Assembly: GCF_026652115.1 (NCBI RefSeq)
Contig: NZ_JAPPSQ010000009.1
Coordinates: 124,001 to 188,000 of the forward strand
Length of the DNA: 64,000 bases
Direction: 5' to 3'
DNA from: Algoriphagus sp. PAP.12
GTDB lineage: Bacteria; Bacteroidota; Bacteroidia; Cytophagales; Cyclobacteriaceae
Both the position numbers and the translations under genes were made by a program. Positions 26,174-34,872 of the stretch are shown in pieces. Position 1 is the stretch's first letter. Every line of letters begins with the position of its first letter. Below the pieces are notes generated by a model that saw nothing but the letters and a program-made list of their open reading frames with translations, did not search any database and had not been told where the DNA came from.

Positions 26174-28582
26174 TCAGTCATTTTTTATACTCTTGACAGG
26201 ATTGGCTAAAGCAGCTTGAATAGCTTTCGAGCCAACGGTCAAACTTGTCAAAATCACAGAAACAATCAGCACTATCAAAAACAATCCAATAGAAATAGGA
26301 ATCTTGTAAGCGAATGTCTCCAACCAACCCTGCATCATAAAATAGGCAATTGGAATTGAAACTAAGAATGAAATAGCTACCATAATAACAAACTCCTTGG
26401 AGATCATTACAGTCAACTCTGACACTGAAGCACCCAATGTCTTTCTGATTCCGATTTCTTTCACCCTCTGACTTACCAAGAACGAAACCAATCCATAAAG
26501 GCCCAATCCAGCGACGATCAAAGAAATCCCTGCAAAAATCTTAAAAACAGCAGCCAACTTCTCTTCACTTTCATAGAACTCCCCGATCAATTCGTCATAG
26601 AATCTTCCTGAGTAGATCTTGGTCGGATAAAAGTTGTTGTACAAATCTTCAATTTGAGTCAAAGTAGCTCCGGTTGCCCTTTTCTCGAGCTTGATCGTTG
26701 CATAAAAATAATACTCCTTTTGAGTGGTGATCATCATAGGCTTTACCTCTTCTCTTAGAGAGTTTGGTGTAAAATCTTTTAACACTCCGGTAATTTCCAA
26801 CCAATCACTTCTTCCCATTCTAATGGTTTTACCTACTGCATCTTCTGGATTTCCCTGAGTCAGATCCCTTGCCAAAGTCTCATTGATCACTGCTTTTCTG
26901 GCTGTGTCACTATCCGCGTATCCATTTCCAGCCAAGAACTTCATATCGAAGTTGTCAAAATAATCGTGATCGGCAAGTTTCAAGAAAACCGGGTAAGGCA
27001 CATCTTCAGAGCTATTGTCATAACTAAAATTAGTGGCTGAATTATTACCTGATCCTGGAGGGTCAGAAGCCAAACTCACCGATTTGACACCGGAAATCCG
27101 CATCAATTCTTGCTTAAAGCTTTTGTTTCTTGGATTTTCTGGGTTTTCAGACTCCAACTCGACCAAATAAACTTCATCTTTTGTAAAGCCTAAATCAGCA
27201 TTCTGAATGAGGTTCATCTGCTGAATAGCAACCAAAGTCGCAATCATCAAAACTTGAGCAATTGCAAATTGAACCAACATCAAAGCTCTTCTCAACGAAA
27301 CATTTCCCAACTGAGCAGTTTGAACTTTGCTCTTCAGGGCACGGATCGGTTCAAATCGTGAAACCACCAAGGCCGGATACATTCCAGACAAGACTGTTAC
27401 TGCAATGACCAATGCGGCCAATAAGCCATAAACCACCCCAGGAATCTCATTGAATTCCTCCGGGATATTGGAAACTTTAGAAAGGAAGGGAATAGCAAAA
27501 TGAACTACAGCAAGAGAAATAATTGCGGCAGAGCTCACCAAAATAAAGGTTTCGGTTAAAGACAATTTGATCAATTGAGACCGGGAACTCCCCATCACTT
27601 TATGAATTCCAATTTCACGACTCTTGCCAATTGCTCGAGATGTGGTCAAGTTGATATAATTGATCGAGGCCATAATCAGGATAAAAATACCGATCAGCAT
27701 CAAGGTCTTGATCGTCGCCTTTCTCGCTACTGGACCACTCAAAGGCTCCAAATCCGCATTATAGTGGAGATCACTCAAAGCTTGTAAATGATGGGTTCTG
27801 ATGGAATTCCCGCGCCCTTCAAAATGCTTTTTGGATAAAGCCAACAATCCCTCCTCGACCTGGCCAATGCTCATATCCGGATTTGGAGAAACATACACCT
27901 GAAAATTGGAACTGGTACTTCCCCACTCTTCAAAATTATAACCAAACTCTTCCTGATGAGATATCAGGGATTCAAAGGAAATAAAAACGTCAGTGCCGAA
28001 GTTTGTATTCATTGGCTGGTCTTTATATACTCCAGCAATGGATAGCTCTACTCCATTGAGAAGCTGAAAAGTTTCTCCCAGGGCTGCTTGAGATGATCCA
28101 AAAATCGTTTCTGCCATTTTCTCAGATAAAAAAGCCTGGTCTGGCTTTTCTAAATCTGATGGATTTCCAGAAATAAACTCAAGGCGGAAAAGATCCAAAT
28201 AATCGGGTGTTGTAAAGAAGATGTGGTCAGAAAGATATTTATCCGAGTCCCCATCTCTTTCGACAGTCAACTGAATCTCCCAATCTCCCACAATAGGAAC
28301 TACTTTATCAAATAGCTCAGAATGAGTCATCAACTCCAATGAAAAAGGAGCAGGAATACCAGGAGTAAACTCTAGCCCATCTGTATATTCATCCTGAGTT
28401 TTGATTCTATAAGTAGATTCATATGCAGGCTGAAAGCGATCGTATGACCACTCAAAATAGACCACTGTTGCCAAAAGCATGGCTGCGGAAATCCCCAAAA
28501 CCAATCCAAACAGGTTGATAAAGGTATTGGAAACAGACTTTTTGAGATTCCGGAATGCGATTTTAAAATAATTCTTCAGCAT
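26174..28582 (-). CDS. MacB/FtsX-type ABC permease, array member 12 of 15
   Basis: 802 residues. MLKNYFKIAFRNLKKSVSNT; FtsX motifs GKSREIGIHKVMGS (His replaces the usual Arg of IRK) and QRVKEIGIRKTLGA; C terminus NPVKSIKND. Periplasmic motifs GVLKDFTPNSL and LSDLHYNADL place it in the distal, divergent group. It begins only 24 nt after the DUF4097 gene, the tightest spacing in the array. The two are surely co-transcribed, and the secreted beta-helix protein is the best candidate partner or substrate of this permease. Confidence 0.91.
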   Translation of the reverse strand: MLKNYFKIAFRNLKKSVSNTFINLFGLVLGISAAMLLATVVYFEWSYDRFQPAYESTYRIKTQDEYTDGLEFTPGIPAPFSLELMTHSELFDKVVPIVGDWEIQLTVERDGDSDKYLSDHIFFTTPDYLDLFRLEFISGNPSDLEKPDQAFLSEKMAETIFGSSQAALGETFQLLNGVELSIAGVYKDQPMNTNFGTDVFISFESLISHQEEFGYNFEEWGSTSSNFQVYVSPNPDMSIGQVEEGLLALSKKHFEGRGNSIRTHHLQALSDLHYNADLEPLSGPVARKATIKTLMLIGIFILIMASINYINLTTSRAIGKSREIGIHKVMGSSRSQLIKLSLTETFILVSSAAIISLAVVHFAIPFLSKVSNIPEEFNEIPGVVYGLLAALVIAVTVLSGMYPALVVSRFEPIRALKSKVQTAQLGNVSLRRALMLVQFAIAQVLMIATLVAIQQMNLIQNADLGFTKDEVYLVELESENPENPRNKSFKQELMRISGVKSVSLASDPPGSGNNSATNFSYDNSSEDVPYPVFLKLADHDYFDNFDMKFLAGNGYADSDTARKAVINETLARDLTQGNPEDAVGKTIRMGRSDWLEITGVLKDFTPNSLREEVKPMMITTQKEYYFYATIKLEKRATGATLTQIEDLYNNFYPTKIYSGRFYDELIGEFYESEEKLAAVFKIFAGISLIVAGLGLYGLVSFLVSQRVKEIGIRKTLGASVSELTVMISKEFVIMVAISFLVSIPIAYFMMQGWLETFAYKIPISIGLFLIVLIVSVILTSLTVGSKAIQAALANPVKSIKND

Positions 28583-28606
28583 AAAAGAAGTTTAAAAATT
28601 GAGGAA

Positions 28607-29551
28607 TTAATCAGTATTGGAAACTCGAATGGAACCGCCGGAAGATTGCATAGAAATAGCAGGACCTCCTCCATTAACTGAACCAGAAATTTTGTCTTTA
28701 GTGATCGTGCCATTGAAATGATCCAAATCTGAACGAATTCCCCCACCTCTTACTTCGATGTCAAATTTTGCATTATCAGTCAATGCTACCTGAATGCTTC
28801 CACCGCTTGATTTGAAACTCATATCACCATCGACTCTGTCCAAAGAAGCCTTGATAGATCCTCCACTGGAGCTTGCATCAATAGAACCTGAAATATGGGA
28901 AAGGCTCATTCCTCCACCTGAGGTACTCGCGATCAAATCCCCTTCCAAGCCTTCAATTTTAATCGATCCACCACTGGTTCTTACATCTACCTCACCAACG
29001 AAATCGGTCAGATTAATGCTCCCTCCTGAAGATTTAGAAATCAATTCTCCTTTGCTGTCAGCCACTCTAATTGAGCCGCCGCTACTTGCCAAATCATGGG
29101 TTCCATTGATTTGTTGAAGAGAAACTGATCCTCCACTGGTTCTGATGTGCGTGTCTAGATCACCGGGAGTGATGACCAAAAAGGACAAACTTGGTTTGCT
29201 ACCCCAGCTAAAGTTAAAATTGGACTTCGGCTTTGCAGAAATAGTCACAGTTTTACCGGATTGATGAACATCCACATCAAAATCCTCCAAAAAATCTTGC
29301 GTTTCAGAATCTGATTCAAGGAAATATTCGCCGTTCTTTTTCAAGAACATATGAACTACCATTTCGCTGACATTGCCTCTTTCAATAGCAATGGACGAAC
29401 CTGAAAGTTCGGTTTCTAAGGTGGTTCCTTCCGAAATTGAAAAACGCTCTGTTCTAAATGGCTCTTTATTATCTTGACTGAAAGCTTCTGTCAAACCCAA
29501 TTGAAAAAAGGCAAACAGAAAAAGGATCGGGAAAATTGGTCTTGTATTCAT
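28607..29551 (-). CDS. DUF4097-type secreted beta-helix protein
   Basis: I start it at 29551 (MNTRPIFPILFLFAFF, signal peptide cleaved near AFSQ-DN). The frame continues to 29587, but that extension overlaps the promoter motif and precedes the signal peptide. The mature part is built of about ten repeats of roughly 20 residues, most containing SSGGSI or TSGGSI, ending MQSSGGSIRVSNTD. Regular Gly/Ser turns with alternating hydrophobic residues indicate a right-handed beta-helix, as in DUF4097/adhesin-like proteins. It lies 24 nt upstream of permease 12 in the same operon. It is probably periplasmic or surface-exposed; its role is unknown. Confidence 0.82.
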   Translation of the reverse strand: MNTRPIFPILFLFAFFQLGLTEAFSQDNKEPFRTERFSISEGTTLETELSGSSIAIERGNVSEMVVHMFLKKNGEYFLESDSETQDFLEDFDVDVHQSGKTVTISAKPKSNFNFSWGSKPSLSFLVITPGDLDTHIRTSGGSVSLQQINGTHDLASSGGSIRVADSKGELISKSSGGSINLTDFVGEVDVRTSGGSIKIEGLEGDLIASTSGGGMSLSHISGSIDASSSGGSIKASLDRVDGDMSFKSSGGSIQVALTDNAKFDIEVRGGGIRSDLDHFNGTITKDKISGSVNGGGPAISMQSSGGSIRVSNTD

Positions 29552-29575
29552 CGATGTTTTATTTGAATATTCTAT

Positions 29576-29781
29576 TCCCAATAGCATGCCATCAGAAAAA
29601 ACTGGTCAGACTTGCACTTGCATAGTCAGGCTGAGCGAAGTCGAAGTCTATTTCTGGGCCGCTGAGGCCATATTTCGACTCCGCTCAATGAGACAATTCA
29701 TGGATAAAAATTTCGTAACCTGAATCTATTCAAGAAATAGGCTGAAATAAGACGGACATCTTTGACCGCCTGCGAACAAAA
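29576..29781 (-). promoter_or_regulatory. Sigma-54-like promoter module for DUF4097-permease 12 (stretched)
   Basis: -24/-12 element TGGCATGCTATTGGGA at 29591-29576, 24 nt from the ATG. Activator half-sites on the plus strand are CGGACA (29753), TGACCG (29763), CGAACA (29773), 10 bp apart. The centre-to-promoter distance is 179.5 nt, 99 nt more than the 80.5 nt seen at three other promoters. An inverted repeat (29623-29695) sits in between. Confidence 0.5.
29623..29695. repeat. CTGAGCGAAGTCGAA-type inverted repeat
   Basis: GTCAGGCTGAGCGAAGTCGA on the left and the inverted TTCGACTCCGCTCAATGAGAC on the right, about 27 nt apart. This is a dispersed palindromic repeat I know from many Bacteroidota genomes. 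It lies between the activator site and the promoter of the DUF4097 operon. Confidence 0.7.
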
Positions 29782-29782
29782 A

Positions 29783-32224
29783 CTATTCGTTTTTCAGGCT
29801 CTCTATTGGATTGACAATTGCCGCTCGGTATGCTTGGGAGAAAATAATTCCCAAACTGATAATCAGGATGGATCCAACGCCTATGCCAATCGGCACCACC
29901 CCAATACTCACGCGAGAAGCAAAGAATTCCAGCCATAGATTATTGATAAAATAAGCAGCCGGAACGGCAATCAAGGTGGCTACCAAAAGAAGCGAAACAA
30001 AGCCTTTGGAAAGCAAAACAATGATTTGAGGAATGCTGGAACCCAAGGTCTTTCTGATGCCAATTTCCTTCACTCGGGTTTGGGCCGTATAGGTTGCCAT
30101 TCCCAAAAGCCCCAGACAGGAAACGAAGATTGCCAAAAAAGAGATCAAGCCGATCACCGCTATCACATCCCCTAACACCTCATGAATAAAAAGAAGCTCC
30201 TGATCCAGGTACTTATAGGAAAACTTGGAATTTGGATTCACTTCTTTCCATGTGTTTTCCAAGGATGCTACAGTTTCAGACGGATTCGTTCCAGAGATTT
30301 TGACCATGGCAAATCCTAAAGCAGAGTTCCTATTTCTCATCAACAAACTCTCCATCGGTCTATCTGGAGATAGAAATTGAAAATCCTTCACCACCCCGCT
30401 TACTTCGGCATTTTGAAAGTTTTCTCCATCAAGTATTACAATTTGTTTTCCGATGGCCTCCTCCACCGATCCCAAATCGAAATTCTTCAAGGCTGTTTCA
30501 TTGATCAAAACCTGATTTTCACTTCCTTCAAAAGGCAGGTTCTTACCAGCGATTATTTCCAATCCCAAGGTTTGCACAGCCCCGGAATTAATATCAAAAA
30601 AATTGGTAGAAACACTGTCAGTAGGATTCTCGGGGTTGACTACCTCAGTTCCAAAATTCCAACCAGCTGCAGGAATCAATGAACTACCTCCCACTGATGA
30701 TACATTGGGATTAGAAGAAAGAGCTTGTGCAAAACGATCGTAATTATCAGCATCAAAAAGATTTACAGTCACGATATTTTCTTTGTCAAAACCAAAGTCA
30801 AAATTTAAAATATGACGAGCCTGAGACTGAATCAATACTACAGAGATGATGAATATCAAAGAGATAGTAAACTGCACTACCATGAGGGCATTTCTGATTC
30901 CCATGCTTTTGAAAAGCTTTACTCCTGATAATTTATTGAATAGGTTAATGGGATTGAGTTTGGCCACATAAGTCGCCGGAAGTAGACCTGCCACAAAACC
31001 TACCAATAAACTGAAAACCAAAAATAGAAGCATGGCCGGAAGACTCTGCTGAAAAGAGATCTTCAGATATTGATTGAATGTCAAATTCTCAAAACCCACT
31101 TGAAGAACTTGCAAAATCGCAAAAGCGAAGAGCAATGAACAAAGTGAAATCACCACAGCTTCGGTAATAAACTGAGCAAAAATCTGCTTTCTATTTGCTC
31201 CTGACACTTTTCTAATACCAACTTCCTTTACACGTGTCAATGATCTTGCTACTGACATATTGGTGTAATTCAAACAAGCCGAGAACATCACTATCAGACA
31301 CAAGATCCCCAATATGAGCAAAACCACTTTGGGAATGGATACGTGGGTCGTATTCCCAATAAATCCGATTGGGGTAATATCCCTTAATGAAACAGCCTTA
31401 AACGAATGCTTCCCTTCATACTTTTGAGCATAAATCCGCTCAGAGATTTCATCCAAAGCACTCTGAAGGTTTGCTTTTTGTTGACCTTCTTTCAATAGCA
31501 CATAGGTATAATTGGTCCATACATCATCCCAATCCTCATCTTTTCTTGAAAATACAGCTCCTTCAGGCAAGGATTTCATCGTACTCAAAGAAGCCAATAA
31601 CTTGAAAGGAAGATGTGTTTTCCCGGGTGTCGGATTCAAAACCCCCGTGATGGTAAAGTAGCCAAAGTCGGTTTCAATATTTCCCTCCTCAATGTCCATC
31701 GGCTTGATGTCCTTATCATGAAAGGCTACCGTTTTGCCCAAAGCCGATTCATCTTTAAAAAGAATTTCAGCCATTTCTGAGGAAATCACCAATGAATAGG
31801 GTTCCTGCAAAGCAGTATTGGGATCGCCCTCTTTCCAGGAGAAATCCAGGATTTTAAAAAGATTTCCATCGGCAAAATATCCTCCTCCAGTAGCAAACTT
31901 ATCTTCGTAAATCACATCCCCGCCAATCTCTTTATTCAGAGCAGCAGATTCTTCGATAATCGGATAATCAGCTCTCAGTCTTTCGGCCAAGGGAAGGGCT
32001 GAGCTGGCCGTCTCTCCATTATTCTCATGATAACGGGTCGTATGAACCCTATAAATCCTGTCTTTTTTGGAATGATAGGTGTCGTAGCTGTATTGATCCA
32101 CCAAAACCATGATGATCAAAAGGCACACGGACATGCTCACTGCCAATCCTAAAATATTGATGAGGCTAAAAGACTTATTTCTAAGCAAATTCCTCCAAGC
32201 GATTAAAATGTAGTTTTTCAGCAT
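29783..32224 (-). CDS. MacB/FtsX-type ABC permease, array member 11 of 15
   Basis: 813 residues. MLKNYILIAWRNLLRNKSFS; FtsX motifs TRVKEVGIRKVSGA and TRVKEIGIRKTLGS; C terminus NPIESLKNE. Distinctive features are a long NPINLFNKLSGVKLFK linker between halves, GVVKDFQFLSPDR in the second periplasmic domain and DITPIGFIGNTTH in place of the DIHL motif. It follows member 10 after 188 nt without an obvious promoter or terminator. An AAAGGAGGTGG stretch lies 40 nt upstream of its ATG, too far to act as its ribosome-binding site. Confidence 0.91.
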   Translation of the reverse strand: MLKNYILIAWRNLLRNKSFSLINILGLAVSMSVCLLIIMVLVDQYSYDTYHSKKDRIYRVHTTRYHENNGETASSALPLAERLRADYPIIEESAALNKEIGGDVIYEDKFATGGGYFADGNLFKILDFSWKEGDPNTALQEPYSLVISSEMAEILFKDESALGKTVAFHDKDIKPMDIEEGNIETDFGYFTITGVLNPTPGKTHLPFKLLASLSTMKSLPEGAVFSRKDEDWDDVWTNYTYVLLKEGQQKANLQSALDEISERIYAQKYEGKHSFKAVSLRDITPIGFIGNTTHVSIPKVVLLILGILCLIVMFSACLNYTNMSVARSLTRVKEVGIRKVSGANRKQIFAQFITEAVVISLCSLLFAFAILQVLQVGFENLTFNQYLKISFQQSLPAMLLFLVFSLLVGFVAGLLPATYVAKLNPINLFNKLSGVKLFKSMGIRNALMVVQFTISLIFIISVVLIQSQARHILNFDFGFDKENIVTVNLFDADNYDRFAQALSSNPNVSSVGGSSLIPAAGWNFGTEVVNPENPTDSVSTNFFDINSGAVQTLGLEIIAGKNLPFEGSENQVLINETALKNFDLGSVEEAIGKQIVILDGENFQNAEVSGVVKDFQFLSPDRPMESLLMRNRNSALGFAMVKISGTNPSETVASLENTWKEVNPNSKFSYKYLDQELLFIHEVLGDVIAVIGLISFLAIFVSCLGLLGMATYTAQTRVKEIGIRKTLGSSIPQIIVLLSKGFVSLLLVATLIAVPAAYFINNLWLEFFASRVSIGVVPIGIGVGSILIISLGIIFSQAYRAAIVNPIESLKNE

Positions 32225-32412
32225 ATTGCTTTGATGAGATTGAGTAAGAAAAGGTTACAGTTTAACCACCTCCTTTAAAAAAAATATCGAAAGGCCTTTG
32301 AAAAAATTGAAGCCACAGGTTAATATCCGTGACTTCTATTATTTAAGTCCTGCTCAGGAAACTCAAACTCAGCAATTCCCCTTTCCTGCTAAAAGGTAGA
32401 TAAAATGAATTC

Positions 32413-34776
32413 CTACTCGCTTTTCAATGTATTCGCTGGGTTAATCAAGGCTGCCTTGATCGCCTGAAAGCTTACCGTCAACAAAGCGATCCCCATCGTG
32501 ATTATTCCGGTTCCTACAAATATCTTCCAATCAATGGAAGTTCTATAGTCGAATGTATCCAACCAATCTTTCATAAAATACCATGAAAGTGGAATCCCAA
32601 TAATCACGGAAACCAAAACCAACTTGCTGAATTCAGAAGAAAGCAATGCCACTAAACTTGAGACTGAAGCTCCCAATACTTTTCGAACCGAAATTTCTTT
32701 TTTCCTTCTTTCAGCGATGAATGTAGCCAGACCAAACAAGCCCATACAGGATATTACAACAGCCAATCCCGAAAATAGAGAAGTCAAAGCTTCTGTCTGC
32801 TTCTGAGACTTGAATTTTTGCTCGTTTTCCTGATCCACAAACTTGTATTCAAAGGGTGAATCCGGATTAAACTTTGCAAAAACCTGTTCAACACTAGCCA
32901 ATGAATTCACCATATTTTCTCCATTTTTTAATCGGATATGGATAAAATTTAGATTTCTCTCTGGACCGATTACCACTATAGGTCTAGCCTCCTCAAATGG
33001 GGATTCCATGATAAAGTCCTTCACCACTCCCACCACCGTAAATTCATCATCATCATCCTTGATCACCTGACCAATAGGGTCATCAAAGCCCATTATTTCA
33101 ACCGTTTTCTCATTGATGATTGCCGAAGTACTATCTCCAGCATAGTTGAAAATATCAATATCTCTACCGGCGATTAGCTCCATTCCAGCAGTTTTAACCA
33201 GATTCGCATCTTCTCCCATTCTGGAAATATTGGGCTTGTAATCAGGATCTTTCCCTTGCCAATCCATCGAATTGGTATCGCTATAGATTTCAGTCAAGGG
33301 AGAAAAAGTATAGGTAACACTTTCCACTTCAGGCAAAGCCATCAATTCATTTCTCATGGCTACTTTATTCTTTCGAATAGACTCTGTTACCTGATGGAAT
33401 ATGAGGTTGTTTTCATTAAATCCCATATCGCGATTCTGAACAAACTCTACCTGATCTCGGATAATCCACACACTGGAAATCAAAGCAACCACCACTGCAA
33501 ACTGAAAAACAACGAGAACTTCCCTTGGACGAACTCCCCAATTCCTTTTGACTCCCAATTTGGATTTGAAAATCACCGTTGGATTGAATGAACTCATCAG
33601 AAATGCCGGATAGCTTCCTGCTAAAATCCCTACGAAAAGGATGTACACGATAGATAAAATCCAGAAAAACGGCTGATAAAATGGATTACTTAATTCCTGC
33701 CCGATCAGATCTGTAAACCAAGGGAAAGTCATAGAAACAATGACCAATGCCAATACATAAGCACAAAGGGCAATTAATATGGATTCAGCCAAAAACTGAC
33801 CAATTAGCATGCTTTTTCCTGCCCCTGAGATTTTTCGAATCCCAACTTCTTTGGATCGTTTTTCACTCTGGGCTGTACTTAGATTCACGAAATTGATCCC
33901 TGCGATGATCAGAACAATCACCGAAACGATTCCAAACATTCGAATCAATTCGATTTTTCCTCCTACTGATTGGCCGTTTTCAAATTTTGAATACAAATGC
34001 AAATCCTTGACTGGAAAAAGGAAATCAGAAATATCATCCCCTCCTGTCCAATATTTCTTTGTAAAGCCTTTAAACTTATCATTGAATAAAGCGATGTCGG
34101 TTCCTTCAGCCAACATGGTAAATGTCCTGTAGGAGTTGTTTCCCCAGAAATCATCCACCCATCCCATAGCCTCCAATTTTTTAAAAGGCAAAAAAGCAGT
34201 AAAAGGAAACGCAGTATTTTCTGGAAGGTCTTTAATTACTGCCTTTACTTCAAAATCAAGTTGGTTTTCTGCTTTGACAGTCTTACCAATTGCTGAAGAT
34301 TCCCCAAAAAGCTTTTGGGCCAAAGACTCAGTCAAAACAATATTATCAGGTGCTGAAAGAGCCTCTACAGGATCACCCTCCACAACCTCAAAATTAAAAA
34401 TCTTGAAAAATCCAGGATCTGTGAAGGTAGTTTGTTCAGTGAATTTATTCTCGCCCACCGCTAAGAGAAATGGATCCCATTCCGTGATACGGGCTACTTC
34501 TTCCACCTCAGGATATTCTTCTTTCAGGGCTGGAGCATAGGGAGCAGGTGTATAGTCCCAAGATGAAATCTCTCCTTGCATTTCTGAGTTTCTCCAGGCT
34601 GCATAGATACGATCCGAATTCTTATAAAACCGATCCACGGAAACTTCAAACTGCACCCAAATCAAAATCAAAATAGAGGCTGCCATACCGATTCCTAATC
34701 CGCCAATATTGATAAAGGCATATCCCTTACTACGGGTGATATTTCTCCAGGCTATCTTAAAGTAGTTTTTCCACAT
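32413..34776 (-). CDS. MacB/FtsX-type ABC permease, array member 10 of 15 (short GG-KI subfamily)
   Basis: 787 residues, one of three short copies (with members 1 and 3). They share an LIxxWV end to the first helix (here LILIWVQFEVSV), LYSKFENGQSVGGKIELIRM after the first periplasmic domain, and a W-x-GKDP motif (DWQGKDPDY) in the second. MWKNYFKIAWRNITRSKGYA; FtsX motifs KRSKEVGIRKISGA and RRKKEISVRKVLGA; C terminus NPANTLKSE. It is 92 nt behind member 9 in the member 8-11 operon. Confidence 0.92.
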   Translation of the reverse strand: MWKNYFKIAWRNITRSKGYAFINIGGLGIGMAASILILIWVQFEVSVDRFYKNSDRIYAAWRNSEMQGEISSWDYTPAPYAPALKEEYPEVEEVARITEWDPFLLAVGENKFTEQTTFTDPGFFKIFNFEVVEGDPVEALSAPDNIVLTESLAQKLFGESSAIGKTVKAENQLDFEVKAVIKDLPENTAFPFTAFLPFKKLEAMGWVDDFWGNNSYRTFTMLAEGTDIALFNDKFKGFTKKYWTGGDDISDFLFPVKDLHLYSKFENGQSVGGKIELIRMFGIVSVIVLIIAGINFVNLSTAQSEKRSKEVGIRKISGAGKSMLIGQFLAESILIALCAYVLALVIVSMTFPWFTDLIGQELSNPFYQPFFWILSIVYILFVGILAGSYPAFLMSSFNPTVIFKSKLGVKRNWGVRPREVLVVFQFAVVVALISSVWIIRDQVEFVQNRDMGFNENNLIFHQVTESIRKNKVAMRNELMALPEVESVTYTFSPLTEIYSDTNSMDWQGKDPDYKPNISRMGEDANLVKTAGMELIAGRDIDIFNYAGDSTSAIINEKTVEIMGFDDPIGQVIKDDDDEFTVVGVVKDFIMESPFEEARPIVVIGPERNLNFIHIRLKNGENMVNSLASVEQVFAKFNPDSPFEYKFVDQENEQKFKSQKQTEALTSLFSGLAVVISCMGLFGLATFIAERRKKEISVRKVLGASVSSLVALLSSEFSKLVLVSVIIGIPLSWYFMKDWLDTFDYRTSIDWKIFVGTGIITMGIALLTVSFQAIKAALINPANTLKSE

Positions 34777-34833
34777 GGTTCTAAAAGTAAATGGTTGGAA
34801 GGTTTTAAGGTTTTATTGTCGGTACAGTTATCG

Positions 34834-34872
34834 CTTCTCAGATCTCTTTTCTCTTGGTTCCTGATACTCTAT
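34834..34872 (-). repeat. AAGARYC heptamer run
   Basis: Minus strand reads AGTATCAGGAACCAAGAGAA after the stop of permease 9; the intergenic region also holds the TTGGAAGG cassette (34793-34818) just 5' of permease 10. Confidence 0.55.

Noticed and set aside
32264-32274. AAAGGAGGTGG (minus strand) as a ribosome-binding site for permease 11
   Set aside because: It is about 40 nt from the ATG with no closer start codon, and Bacteroidota rarely use Shine-Dalgarno sequences; probably chance.
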